Notes: generated by a model not told the origin, from the letters alone. A stretch of 16,648 nt of DNA from Sutterella sp. UBA4713 (GCA_002404465.1 DHJT01000027.1:1-16648), one strand, 5' to 3'. Positions 6,635-13,319 are shown, counted from the stretch's first letter. Program-made: numbers and translations.

Positions 6635-8101
6635 TTAATTTTCCTGGCGGTAGTTCGGCGCTTCCTTGGTAATCTTGACGTCGTGAACGTGGCTTTCGCG
6701 CCAGCCGGCTGCCGTGATTTCCACGAACTCGGCCTTTTCCCGCATCTGATCGATGGTGCGGCATCCGCAGTATCCCATGGCACTGCGAAGACCGCCTGCC
6801 ATCTGATACAAAATCGTCAGAACCGATCCCTTGTAGGGCACCATGCCTTCGATGCCTTCGGGAACAAGCTTATTGATGTTCCCGGAGTTGTTGTCCTGGA
6901 AGTATCGATCAGCCGATCCTTTGAACATGGCGCCGAGCGAGCCCATGCCGCGGTAAGACTTATAAGAGCGTCCTTGATAGAGAATGATTTCACCGGGGGC
7001 TTCTTCGGTTCCGGCGAGCATCCCGCCCATCATGACGGTGTTGGCACCGGCAGCAAAGGCTTTTGCGATGTCCCCCGAGAAACGGATACCGCCGTCGGCA
7101 ATGAGAGGAATATCCGTATCTTTAAGGGCTTCGGCAACGTTACTGATGGCCGTAATTTGCGGCACACCGACACCGGCCACAATACGTGTCGTGCAAATGG
7201 ATCCAGGTCCGATACCGACCTTGACGGCATCGACACCGCAATCGGCAAGGGCTCTGGCAGCAGCGGCTGTTGCGATGTTGCCGCCGACGACCTGCAGGTT
7301 CGGATAATGTTCTTTGACCCAGCGGACGCGTTGCAAGACGCCTTCGGAGTGACCGTGTGCCGTATCGACAACAACGACGTCAACACCGGCATCGACGAGT
7401 TTTTCCAAGCGTTCTTCCGTTCCGGGTCCGACGCCGATGGATGCTCCGGCTAAAAGTTTTCCGTCTTTGTCTTTGGCGGCATTGGGGTGTTCCGTGGCCT
7501 TGACGATATCTTTGACGGTAATCAGGCCCTTGAGGTTAAAGTCTTTATCCACAACCAAGACACGCTCCAAACGGTTTTCGTGCATCAGCCGTTTGGCTTC
7601 TTCAAGCGAACTGCCTTCTCGAACCGTCACAAGGCGCTCTTTGGGGGTCATGACTTCTTTGACCGGCAAGTTCATGCGTGTTTCAAAGCGCAGATCGCGA
7701 TTTGTCACAATGCCGAGAACCTGCTGACCCTGAACGACCGGAACACCGCTGATTTTATGCTCGGCGCACATGGCAATCACATCGCCGATCAGCATGTCGG
7801 GCACCACCGTAATCGGATCGCCGACAATGCCCGCTTCGTGCCGTTTGACTCGAGCCACTTCCCGGGCCTGCTGTTCCGGTGTCATGTTCTTGTGGATGAT
7901 GCCGATGCCGCCTTCCTGAGCCATGGCAATGGCAAGGGTGGCTTCCGTGACCGTGTCCATGGCCGCCGAGAGCATCGGAAGATTCAAACTGATCTTGCGT
8001 GTTAAGCGAGACTTTAATTGCACGTCGCGCGGCAGAACCGAAGAGTGGGCCGGGACGAGCAGAACATCATCGAAAGTGAGAGCTTTTTGCAGAAGGCGCA
8101 T
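6635..8101 (-). CDS. guaB: Inosine-5'-monophosphate dehydrogenase
   Basis: NAD-dependent oxidation of IMP to XMP, the committed step of GTP synthesis, in the cytosol. From Met at 8101 (MRLLQKALTFDDVLLVPAHS) the protein is 488 aa, the normal family length. The open frame runs 53 codons further upstream through promoter-like DNA and is rejected. A TIM barrel is interrupted by two CBS domains (about residues 90-205), visible as GDPITVVPD...ISGVPVV and VMTPKERLVTVREG...RVLVVD. The active-site loop GPGSICTTRIVAG has catalytic Cys303, followed by GVPQITAI, ADGGIRFSGD, GGMLAGTEEAPGE and the flap YRGMGSLGAM. GGGGA upstream of the ATG is a plausible but weak ribosome-binding site. No guaA follows, unlike many relatives; the downstream neighbour is a convergent flavin-reductase-like gene. 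Confidence 0.98.
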   Translation of the reverse strand: MRLLQKALTFDDVLLVPAHSSVLPRDVQLKSRLTRKISLNLPMLSAAMDTVTEATLAIAMAQEGGIGIIHKNMTPEQQAREVARVKRHEAGIVGDPITVVPDMLIGDVIAMCAEHKISGVPVVQGQQVLGIVTNRDLRFETRMNLPVKEVMTPKERLVTVREGSSLEEAKRLMHENRLERVLVVDKDFNLKGLITVKDIVKATEHPNAAKDKDGKLLAGASIGVGPGTEERLEKLVDAGVDVVVVDTAHGHSEGVLQRVRWVKEHYPNLQVVGGNIATAAAARALADCGVDAVKVGIGPGSICTTRIVAGVGVPQITAISNVAEALKDTDIPLIADGGIRFSGDIAKAFAAGANTVMMGGMLAGTEEAPGEIILYQGRSYKSYRGMGSLGAMFKGSADRYFQDNNSGNINKLVPEGIEGMVPYKGSVLTILYQMAGGLRSAMGYCGCRTIDQMREKAEFVEITAAGWRESHVHDVKITKEAPNYRQEN

Positions 8102-8140
8102 GAGAAATCCCCAGAATACAATAAAGGCAGAAGATTCAGT

Positions 8141-8180
8141 GCCTAACCGGGGTTTTGCTAACCCCCGATCGGCGGTTAGC
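8141..8180 (-). promoter_or_regulatory. guaB 5' leader with competing hairpins
   Basis: On the minus strand the start of the probable guaB leader holds GCTAACC (8180-8174), GGTTAGC (8163-8157) and GGTTAGG (8148-8142). The first can pair with either of the other two. The second also overlaps GGGGTT, which can pair with AACCCC a few bases on. These structures exclude one another, as in attenuators or protein-controlled leaders. No T-run follows, so a transcription terminator is not evident. Confidence 0.35.
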
Positions 8181-8185
8181 GCCGC

Positions 8186-8191
8186 ATTATA
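8186..8191 (-). promoter_or_regulatory. Sigma70-type -10 element of guaB
   Basis: Consensus TATAAT on the minus strand, 84 bp before the guaB ATG. It would start transcription near 8178-8181, at the edge of the leader hairpins. No good -35 hexamer was found at 16-18 bp, so an activator may help, or the call may rest on the -10 alone. Confidence 0.5.
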
Positions 8192-8237
8192 CCGTGGGTG
8201 CTCGGTCTGTGTTTTTGTCGGGCGGAAAAAATGTTTT

Positions 8238-8252
8238 CCACAGAATCTGTGG
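8238..8252. promoter_or_regulatory. Near-perfect 15-bp palindrome upstream of guaB
   Basis: CCACAGA (8238-8244) and TCTGTGG (8246-8252) flank a single central base, about 47-65 bp upstream of the guaB -10 box. On the plus strand the preceding TTTTCCACA (8234-8242) also resembles a relaxed DnaA box. It could be an operator; no known factor is assigned. Confidence 0.3.
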
Positions 8253-8329
8253 AGAGGCAACTAGTTTTTCAATGCTGATAGCGCCAGGTCATTGATTTCA
8301 TTGGCGTGCTTAAAATGTAGGCACGAAAA

Positions 8330-8641
8330 CTACTTGACAATTTGATGTTTCCCGCCGTGCCTTGCCAGATGCGACCGAGCGGGTTTTTCGGTCTTTTGTG
8401 CACGCAAACGACGTGCTTCGACTCTGTTAATAACTAAAGGCGTTGCAATATCGATGCGATCGCCTTCTCGTAATACCGTTTCGGACGAGGCGCTATGACA
8501 CCACAGCCCCGTTGTCTCATAAGAAAACGTCAGGCCGAGTCTTTCAAGGGCTGCCTTTAGGGTGGTTCCTTGCGGAACATCCAGACTTTTTAAAATGACC
8601 TCTTTTGTTTTTGAATCGATTCGGGCAACGGTAATGTGCAT
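8330..8641 (-). CDS. rnfH: RnfH family (UPF0125, RatB) ubiquitin-like protein
   Basis: A small 103-aa beta-grasp-fold protein of the RnfH/UPF0125 family, also called RatB. The molecular role is not settled; the RnfH name comes from linkage to Rnf electron-transport genes in some species. Family features are the early strand pair with VPQGTTLKAALERLG (about 22-36), GLWCHSASSETVLREGDRIDIATPL (about 45-69), and the basic tail VEARRLRAQK. The gene is divergent from smpB by 50 bp, the arrangement typical of proteobacteria. In most relatives a ratA gene sits between the two; it is absent here. It may be transcribed with guaB, but 228 bp and a guaB -10 box separate them. Confidence 0.85.
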   Translation of the reverse strand: MHITVARIDSKTKEVILKSLDVPQGTTLKAALERLGLTFSYETTGLWCHSASSETVLREGDRIDIATPLVINRVEARRLRAQKTEKPARSHLARHGGKHQIVK

Positions 8642-8654
8642 GACGCGCTTGCTT

Positions 8655-8660
8655 TAAAAT
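8655..8660 (+). promoter_or_regulatory. Candidate -10 element for smpB
   Basis: TAAAAT lies 31 bp before the smpB ATG in the 50-bp rnfH/smpB spacer, giving a leader of about 25 nt that includes the GCAGGA ribosome-binding site. No convincing -35 hexamer is visible at the right spacing. Confidence 0.3.
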
Positions 8661-8691
8661 ACGAAAAAAAACTTTCAGGGGCAGGATTTTA

Positions 8692-9177
8692 ATGGCTGGA
8701 CCGATAAAAAACAGACGGGCAACGTTCGATTACTTTATCGAAGAGCGCTTTGAGGCAGGGTTGGTGTTACGCGGCTGGGAAGTCAAAAGCGTTCGAGCCG
8801 GTCGAGCGACGATTAACTTGGCACACGTGTATGTTCGGGACGGGGAGCTTTTCCTTTGCAATGCCCACATGACGCCTGCCGATCAAATCAGTACCCATGA
8901 AAAGCCTGAAATGAGTCGAACCCGAAAGCTTTTGATGCACAAGCGGGAAATCGAACGCTTAATCGGGAAAGTCGAGCGTGCGGGCTATGCCCTTATTCCT
9001 TTGGATTTGCACTTTAAAAACAATCGCGTCAAGCTTACCGTTGCACTCGCTCGCGGTAAAAAGACCTATGAAAAGCGCAATGACCAAAGTAAAAAAGATT
9101 GGAAGCGCACGCAAGAGCGCATTATGAAAAACGACATGACGCGGGGAAAACCCCGTCAAAACTACAAAGATGTCTGA
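8692..9177 (+). CDS. smpB: SsrA-binding protein SmpB
   Basis: RNA-binding partner of tmRNA in trans-translation, which frees stalled ribosomes and tags incomplete proteins. The 161-aa length is normal. The OB-fold core shows NRRATFDYFIEERFEAGLVL, GWEVKSVRAGRATI, and LHFKNNRVKLTVALARGKK TYEKR with the conserved GKK...KR block, followed by a basic C-terminal tail (about 130-161, Lys/Arg-rich) that enters the ribosomal mRNA channel in homologues. AGGA upstream of ATG 8692 supports the start. The last 8 bp overlap the Nudix gene start, so the two probably share a transcript. The tmRNA gene itself is not in this window. Confidence 0.97.
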   Translation: MAGPIKNRRATFDYFIEERFEAGLVLRGWEVKSVRAGRATINLAHVYVRDGELFLCNAHMTPADQISTHEKPEMSRTRKLLMHKREIERLIGKVERAGYALIPLDLHFKNNRVKLTVALARGKKTYEKRNDQSKKDWKRTQERIMKNDMTRGKPRQNYKDV

Positions 9178-9760
9178 GTGCGAAAAACACATCGCGGGTG
9201 ATGCGGCCTTAAAAGAAACCGTTCTTTCCGAGACGCTTTTGTCGGGAAAAGACTCGTTTATTCCGCTTTACCGTCAGCAGGTTCGATTGCCGAACGGAAA
9301 GGTTTCCTACAGGGATATTATTCGACACCCCGGGGCTTGTGCCATTTTGGCAATTGATGAGAAGGACAACGTCATCTTGGAGCGTCAGTGGAGAGCACCG
9401 CTCGGATGCGCCGTTTGGGAGATTCCTGCCGGAAAAATCGACCTCGGCGAACCGTCTCTTGTGTGCGCTCAACGCGAACTAACGGAAGAAACGGGACTTG
9501 TGGCCTCGGAATGGACTTTTTTGGGAACGCTACACAACGCGCTCGGGTACAGTAACGAGCATATCGACGTGTACCTGGCGCGCGGCTTAAAACAAGGCGA
9601 GCGACACTTAGATGCCAACGAGTTTTTAACCGTGACGCGCGTGCCGCTCTCGCGCGTACGCACCATGGCGGCAACGGGCGCGATCACCGATGCCAAAACA
9701 ATCGGCGCGCTTTTCTGGCTCGATGCGCACTTAGCGAACTTAAAGCGCGATATTAAATAA
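9170..9760 (+). CDS. Nudix hydrolase, ADP-ribose pyrophosphatase-like
   Basis: A 196-aa Nudix hydrolase most like the ADP-ribose pyrophosphatase (NudF) group, which splits ADP-ribose to AMP and ribose-5-phosphate with Mg2+. A complete Nudix box GX5EX7REUXEEXGU spans residues 88-110: Gly88, Glu94, RELTEETGL at 102-110. The beta-rich N-terminal half, with PNGKVSYRDIIRHPGACAIL and QWRAPLGCAVWEIPAGKID, matches this group, including the WE-PAG run before the box. The ATG at 9170 lies inside smpB (8-bp overlap in another frame) with no strong ribosome-binding site, so coupled translation is likely. Its 3' end overlaps the convergent nitroreductase-like gene by 21 bp. The exact substrate is inferred from family resemblance only. 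Confidence 0.88.
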   Translation: MSECEKHIAGDAALKETVLSETLLSGKDSFIPLYRQQVRLPNGKVSYRDIIRHPGACAILAIDEKDNVILERQWRAPLGCAVWEIPAGKIDLGEPSLVCAQRELTEETGLVASEWTFLGTLHNALGYSNEHIDVYLARGLKQGERHLDANEFLTVTRVPLSRVRTMAATGAITDAKTIGALFWLDAHLANLKRDIK

Positions 9761-10432
9761 GGATGTCGGTTTGTAGCCGAGTGTCTGCGCACAAAGCGGT
9801 CTTTGCCCGGCGGTAAGGCGAAGAGCTTTCTTGACGGTCTTCGGATCAAAACTCATCCGTGCCAGGCACCGTATCGAAAGAGCGGCACACGCTAAATACA
9901 CCGCTTCGACTTTGGCGCCGATTTCCACGGGCGGTCCGTATGTTTTAAAAAAGTCGCGCAAAGCCGGATCGCTTTCTTTGGATTTAACACCGAAAAGGCG
10001 CTTTAATGTATCAACGGCCGAGCGGTGTGTTTCAATCGGATTGGCAACATACACAAGATGCACCGGAGCGCTTTCAACCAGAGGAGCTGACAGACACACG
10101 TCTTTTCGGCAATCCCGATCGATTAAGAAAATCAAAGCGCTTCGCGTGTTGTCCCAGAGCCAAACACCGTTTGATTTCACGACATAGATGCTCACGCAAG
10201 GCTTTTGCAGAACCGACGGCGTCGTTCTCAAGTCATCTTTTTTGTCCAGACGCCCGTCTGCAGCCCAAAGAATCGTCGACAAATCTTTGTCATTGATCGG
10301 GTCGTCGGAAAACTCATAGTTGGAACGCCGAGCTCGGAAAGTCTCATTTAATGAGGACTGAAGCTCGGTCGGCGGCGGCAAAATCCGAAGAACTTCATCG
10401 GACTTTTTTTTGTCGGACGTAAAAACGCGCAT
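9740..10432 (-). CDS. SagB/ThcOx-like nitroreductase-fold protein, divergent paralogue
   Basis: A 230-aa protein of the nitroreductase (FMN-dependent oxidoreductase) superfamily, SagB/ThcOx-type branch. It aligns by eye with the protein encoded just upstream: RARRSNYEFSDDPI matches KRRSRRDFSSKPI; LSTILWAADG matches LSTLLWSAAG; LRTTPS matches LRTVPS; GVWLWD matches GVWLYD; and the C-terminal LGYKP matches VGYPA. It is less canonical: about 25 extra residues (around 145-170) precede the GAKVEAVYLACAAL helix, and it has a short extra C-terminus. AAAGGA near the ATG overlaps the stop of the upstream gene (13-bp gap), indicating an operon. No cyclodehydratase or RiPP genes are nearby, so a thiazoline-oxidase role is not supported. 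Function and substrate are unknown. Confidence 0.72.
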   Translation of the reverse strand: MRVFTSDKKKSDEVLRILPPPTELQSSLNETFRARRSNYEFSDDPINDKDLSTILWAADGRLDKKDDLRTTPSVLQKPCVSIYVVKSNGVWLWDNTRSALIFLIDRDCRKDVCLSAPLVESAPVHLVYVANPIETHRSAVDTLKRLFGVKSKESDPALRDFFKTYGPPVEIGAKVEAVYLACAALSIRCLARMSFDPKTVKKALRLTAGQRPLCAQTLGYKPTSLFNIAL

Positions 10433-10445
10433 GGGAATAGATCCT

Positions 10446-11018
10446 TTAAGCCGGATAACCGACTGTCAGGGCCATAATCGGCGTAAAGCGTCCGTCTTGA
10501 GCTAAAAGGGTGCGAACACGCTCGTCATCGAAACTGGCGCGCGGGACACTTGCCAGACCTAATGCCGTCGCGGCAAGTTGACCGGCCATTGTCACGCATC
10601 CGGCATCGACGCAAAGGCATCGATCGAACAAGGGGCCGTTTAACTTTTGGCACCGTGTCGTATCTGCGGCAAATACGAGTGTGACGGGAGCTTTTGCGAC
10701 GAAAATCTGCCCGAGTGTGGTTTCGGAGCGTTTATCGCCCTCGGCCGTTTGCAAAAGCGAGGCGTTTTGCGCGTCGTACAGCCAGACGCCTTTTTGATCG
10801 AATACGAAAACGACGATTTCCCGAGAGTCCATTGCCGAGGGAACGGTTCGTAACCCTGTCGGCGATGTCAAGCCGGCAGCAGACCACAGAAGGGTCGACA
10901 GCAGTGCCGGCTCAATGGGTTTGGAGGAAAAATCGCGACGCGAACGGCGTTTTCCAAGGGCCTCCGTCAGCGGCGTGACCATCGGAATCGGATCGGGAAG
11001 TTTGACGGTGTTTGTCAT
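10446..11018 (-). CDS. SagB/ThcOx-like nitroreductase family protein
   Basis: A 190-aa FMN-dependent nitroreductase-fold protein, close to the stand-alone SagB/ThcOx family. The N-terminal KRRSRRDFSSKPI carries the FMN-phosphate arginines. LLSTLLWSAAGLTSPTGLRTVPSA, GVWLYD, an Asp-Ala-Gly helix (VDAGCVTMAGQLAATALGLASVP) and the C-terminal PIMALTVGYPA are all family-typical. The start is ATG 11018: an AGGAGGA site precedes it, and the ATG overlaps the stop of the upstream membrane-protein gene by 4 bp. A longer frame starting 34 codons earlier would overlap that gene heavily and is rejected. Cysteines are clustered (C-x10-C-x-C-x4-C ending in the VDAGC helix). It is the upstream member of a tandem paralogue pair. 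Substrate is unknown. Confidence 0.82.
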   Translation of the reverse strand: MTNTVKLPDPIPMVTPLTEALGKRRSRRDFSSKPIEPALLSTLLWSAAGLTSPTGLRTVPSAMDSREIVVFVFDQKGVWLYDAQNASLLQTAEGDKRSETTLGQIFVAKAPVTLVFAADTTRCQKLNGPLFDRCLCVDAGCVTMAGQLAATALGLASVPRASFDDERVRTLLAQDGRFTPIMALTVGYPA

Positions 11019-11827
11019 GATAAGGAGTCCTCCTGCAAAGAATCCTTTCCTCGGGTGCCTCCGAAAAGCGCTTCGTACATCGGCCAATAGGTCGCATAGA
11101 TAACGGTCAGCGCAAGGCAACTGAGCGGAAAGAATATGAACATATTAACGGACTGAAGTCCCAAGACGTTAATCAGTTGCCCGGCCGCGAAGAAAACGCC
11201 CGTGACGCCGAGCACCAAAAGAATCCCGAGCACCAAAATCGGAAGGATATTCGTCAGACACCCGAAAAAGGAATAAAAGAGGGCTTTTTTCCAATGCATG
11301 CTTTTGTCCGCACACAGCAGGGGAGAAAACCACGTGGCCATGGTTCCCGGAATATAGATGAGCGCGGCTACGGCAAGCGGCATCCACGGGAAGTGCGCGA
11401 AAACCGAATCCCAAACGAGGCGATCGGTTGACTGTGTTTGCCACTGTGCGATATACGGTTCTGCCAGGTATCCGTACAGAGCATTCGTTGTAATGAGCAC
11501 AAAGCCGTACACAAGGCCGGTTGCCGTTAAGTCGGAACGCAGAACCTTGTCGGAAAAGGCGCGAGTGAGCGGAGAAAAATCGGGCGTCCGGTTTTCAAGT
11601 GCTTCTCGTGTGGCGTAACCGATTAAAACGGTCCCGAAGGGCATAAAAAGCGCGGCCAGTACCGGACCTGCGACCGGAATGAGCATCAGTAGCCCGAGCA
11701 TTGACGTATAAAAGAAGATGACTAAGAAAAGGCGTGCCGCTTTGTTGCGTACGGCAACAAACGCTTTTGTAAGCCATGTATAGCCGGCTGTCGGGCCGAG
11801 TCGTTCGGAGTGTTGCATAGGTGTCAT
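11015..11827 (-). CDS. BPSS1780-like integral membrane protein
   Basis: A 270-aa polytopic inner-membrane protein resembling the BPSS1780 family of betaproteobacteria, function unknown. A short N-terminal segment with GYTWLTKAFVAVRNKAARLF leads into about six to seven hydrophobic segments. These include LFLVIFFYTSMLGLLMLIP, GPVLAALFMPFGTVLIGYA, a pair around TNILPILVLGILLVLGV, and NMFIFFPLSCLALTVIYATY. The start chosen is ATG 11827, because it overlaps the thrB stop as ATGA. A GTG at 11854 (9 residues longer) and an ATG at 11818 are alternatives, and none has a strong ribosome-binding site. The 3' end overlaps the first nitroreductase gene by 4 bp. Position between thrB and two flavoenzyme genes indicates co-expression but does not reveal a substrate. 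Confidence 0.75.
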   Translation of the reverse strand: MTPMQHSERLGPTAGYTWLTKAFVAVRNKAARLFLVIFFYTSMLGLLMLIPVAGPVLAALFMPFGTVLIGYATREALENRTPDFSPLTRAFSDKVLRSDLTATGLVYGFVLITTNALYGYLAEPYIAQWQTQSTDRLVWDSVFAHFPWMPLAVAALIYIPGTMATWFSPLLCADKSMHWKKALFYSFFGCLTNILPILVLGILLVLGVTGVFFAAGQLINVLGLQSVNMFIFFPLSCLALTVIYATYWPMYEALFGGTRGKDSLQEDSLS

Positions 11828-12813
11828 AAGTGATCGGAGCGATTTTTCGGCCACGGGAGCGCGCAGGTTTTGCGGTCGATTAAAACACGCTCAAAATGCG
11901 TCGGGTCATGGGGCTTTAATAGTGCGGCTTTTCTCGGAAGATAAAAGTCAAAGAGACGACTGAGCCAAAAGCGAAGGGCCGCCGCCCGCAGGCAATCGCG
12001 CCACAGGGCTTTTTCGTTTTCTCCTAACGGATTGACCGCGTTGTACTCTTGGATAAAACATTGGGCAAGATGCGGAATAAAACGACCGGTTTGCGGGTCA
12101 ATGCACCAGTCGTTCATTGTCACGGCAAGATCAAACAGTGTCGGAGAGCACCCGGCAAAATAAAAATCAAAGACACCTGAAACGTGTGCGTTGTCAGTCC
12201 CGATGCCTTCGGAAAGCGCGTTGTTTTTAAATAAGTCACAGTGGCAAGCGCCGACCGTAAGAGCCTTGAAGGCGTCGGTCTTCACTAAGGCCGTTTGATG
12301 CGTCAGTTCCTCATCTAAGAGCGCGCATTGCGTCTTATTTAAAAACGGGCGAACTTGCGGAGCCGTTTGTATCCACCAATCCAGGCCGCGTAAATTCTTC
12401 TGAAAGAGCGGAAAGTCTCGTACGGCCAGATGCATTTGCGCTAAAAGACGCCCCATCGAGCGGGCTTGCGATTCGGTGACGGTCGTAATCTCCTGCCCCG
12501 GAATGCAATCGGCAATGGAAACAGGTTTTCCGTGAATGTAGGTAAAGAGCTTGCCCGTTCGGGTTTTCTGCGGGCGCGCGACACGACACCCCTTTTTTGC
12601 CAAGTGCTCGCAAAGTTCCAGATAAAAGGGAAGCTCTTCGGGTTTTAATCGCTCAAAGACGGTTAGAACCCACTTGCCGCACTCGGTTGTTAAAAAGTAA
12701 TTGGTGTTTTCAATGCCGGAGGCAATCGGAGTAAGCGAGACGAAACTGCCGAGCGAAAACTCGCGCAAAAGGTTCGTGACATCGCTTTCGGTTAACTGGG
12801 TAAAGACAGCCAT
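11824..12813 (-). CDS. thrB: Homoserine kinase, APH-fold (ThrB of pseudomonad/betaproteobacterial type)
   Basis: Phosphorylates L-homoserine with ATP to O-phosphohomoserine on the way to threonine. This is the aminoglycoside-phosphotransferase-fold enzyme rather than the GHMP kinase of E. coli. The 329-aa protein begins MAVFTQLTESDVTNLLREFS and has the glycine-poor ATP loop IASGIENTNYFL (30-41). A catalytic HxDx4N follows as HCDLFKNN (His191, Asp193, Asn198), then GVFDFYFAGC with the metal-binding Asp216. All key residues are present. It is preceded by a DUF2782 gene 3 bp away and followed by a membrane-protein gene with a 4-bp overlap, so it sits inside a tightly coupled operon. No other threonine genes are in view. 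Confidence 0.93.
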   Translation of the reverse strand: MAVFTQLTESDVTNLLREFSLGSFVSLTPIASGIENTNYFLTTECGKWVLTVFERLKPEELPFYLELCEHLAKKGCRVARPQKTRTGKLFTYIHGKPVSIADCIPGQEITTVTESQARSMGRLLAQMHLAVRDFPLFQKNLRGLDWWIQTAPQVRPFLNKTQCALLDEELTHQTALVKTDAFKALTVGACHCDLFKNNALSEGIGTDNAHVSGVFDFYFAGCSPTLFDLAVTMNDWCIDPQTGRFIPHLAQCFIQEYNAVNPLGENEKALWRDCLRAAALRFWLSRLFDFYLPRKAALLKPHDPTHFERVLIDRKTCALPWPKNRSDHL

Positions 12814-12816
12814 TTC

Positions 12817-13200
12817 TTACCAGGAAAATTCAATAAACTTGGGTGTTCCGAGCGTCGAGCGCGTGTTGGCTCCCGGTCCGTTTTCAATGGGTTTGTCGGT
12901 TTCGTTTTCCATTGTGTAAGGAATCCCGGTTTCCTTCGGTGTGACGGTCACGCTTTTCATGTGATTGTTTTGATCGACGTTTTTGCGAATCACGGTCCCG
13001 TGTTCCGAAACATACACATTGGCCTTGTCATCGACTTTTTTAGCGCGTTCGGCACGCGCCTTAGCCAGGTCTTCGGCTGTCGGCTCTAAACGAAGGTCTG
13101 TATCGATTTTCGATTCTGCGGCAGCATGTGTCAGACCGGCGCTTACACCGAGAACAACCAGGGCGCTGACAGCAACAAGAAGTTTTTTATGTGTAGACAT
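12817..13200 (-). CDS. DUF2782 family exported protein
   Basis: A 127-aa protein with a clear N-terminal signal peptide: basic MSTHKK, a hydrophobic core LLVAVSALVVLGVSAGL, and probable cleavage after THAAA (about residue 28). A charged, Lys/Ala/Glu-rich stretch (about 40-60) follows, then the DUF2782-like part: TVIRKNVDQNN...VTVTPKETGIPYTMENE...KFIEFSW. DUF2782 proteins are small periplasmic proteins of unknown function, commonly found next to polA and homoserine kinase in betaproteobacteria, as here. It is the first gene of the minus-strand operon, divergent from polA across 148 bp. No good ribosome-binding site is visible before its ATG. Confidence 0.8.
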   Translation of the reverse strand: MSTHKKLLVAVSALVVLGVSAGLTHAAAESKIDTDLRLEPTAEDLAKARAERAKKVDDKANVYVSEHGTVIRKNVDQNNHMKSVTVTPKETGIPYTMENETDKPIENGPGANTRSTLGTPKFIEFSW

Positions 13201-13247
13201 AGGAATCGTTTGCTAAAAAAATCGTAAGACATCCTAACAGGAGAATT

Positions 13248-13316
13248 ATGCCGAATCGCAAGAAAGACTTGTCGTCTCGCCCCGTAAATCCTGACAAAAG
13301 AGAATCGACTCGCTAA
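13248..13316 (+). CDS. Candidate 22-residue small ORF upstream of polA
   Basis: ATG at 13248 is preceded by AGGAG (13239-13243). It opens a 22-codon frame (MPNRKKDLSSRPVNPDKRES then TR) ending at TAA 13314-13316, 32 bp before the polA ATG. The peptide is highly charged and soluble. It could be a leader peptide, a small protein, or chance. It resembles nothing I recognise, and the 4-nt spacing to the ribosome-binding site is short. Confidence 0.3.
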   Translation: MPNRKKDLSSRPVNPDKRESTR

Positions 13317-13319
13317 AGT
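13291..13319 (+). promoter_or_regulatory. Candidate sigma70 promoter for polA
   Basis: CTGACA (13291-13296) and TAAAGT (13314-13319) lie 17 bp apart, predicting a start near 13326 and a leader of about 23 nt. The -10 overlaps the stop of the small ORF. The match is moderate (5/6 and 4/6 to consensus). Confidence 0.35.

Noticed and set aside
6683..7453. 256-codon open frame antisense to guaB
   Set aside because: It is a shadow of the strongly biased guaB codon usage, with no recognisable domain or ribosome-binding site.
8102..8260. N-terminal extension of GuaB (53 residues)
   Set aside because: It covers the -10 box and leader hairpins, and the IMP dehydrogenase N-terminus aligns from Met at 8101.
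9740..11018. RiPP biosynthetic cluster suggested by the SagB-like proteins
   Set aside because: No YcaO cyclodehydratase, E1-like protein, precursor peptide or exporter is present in the surrounding sequence.
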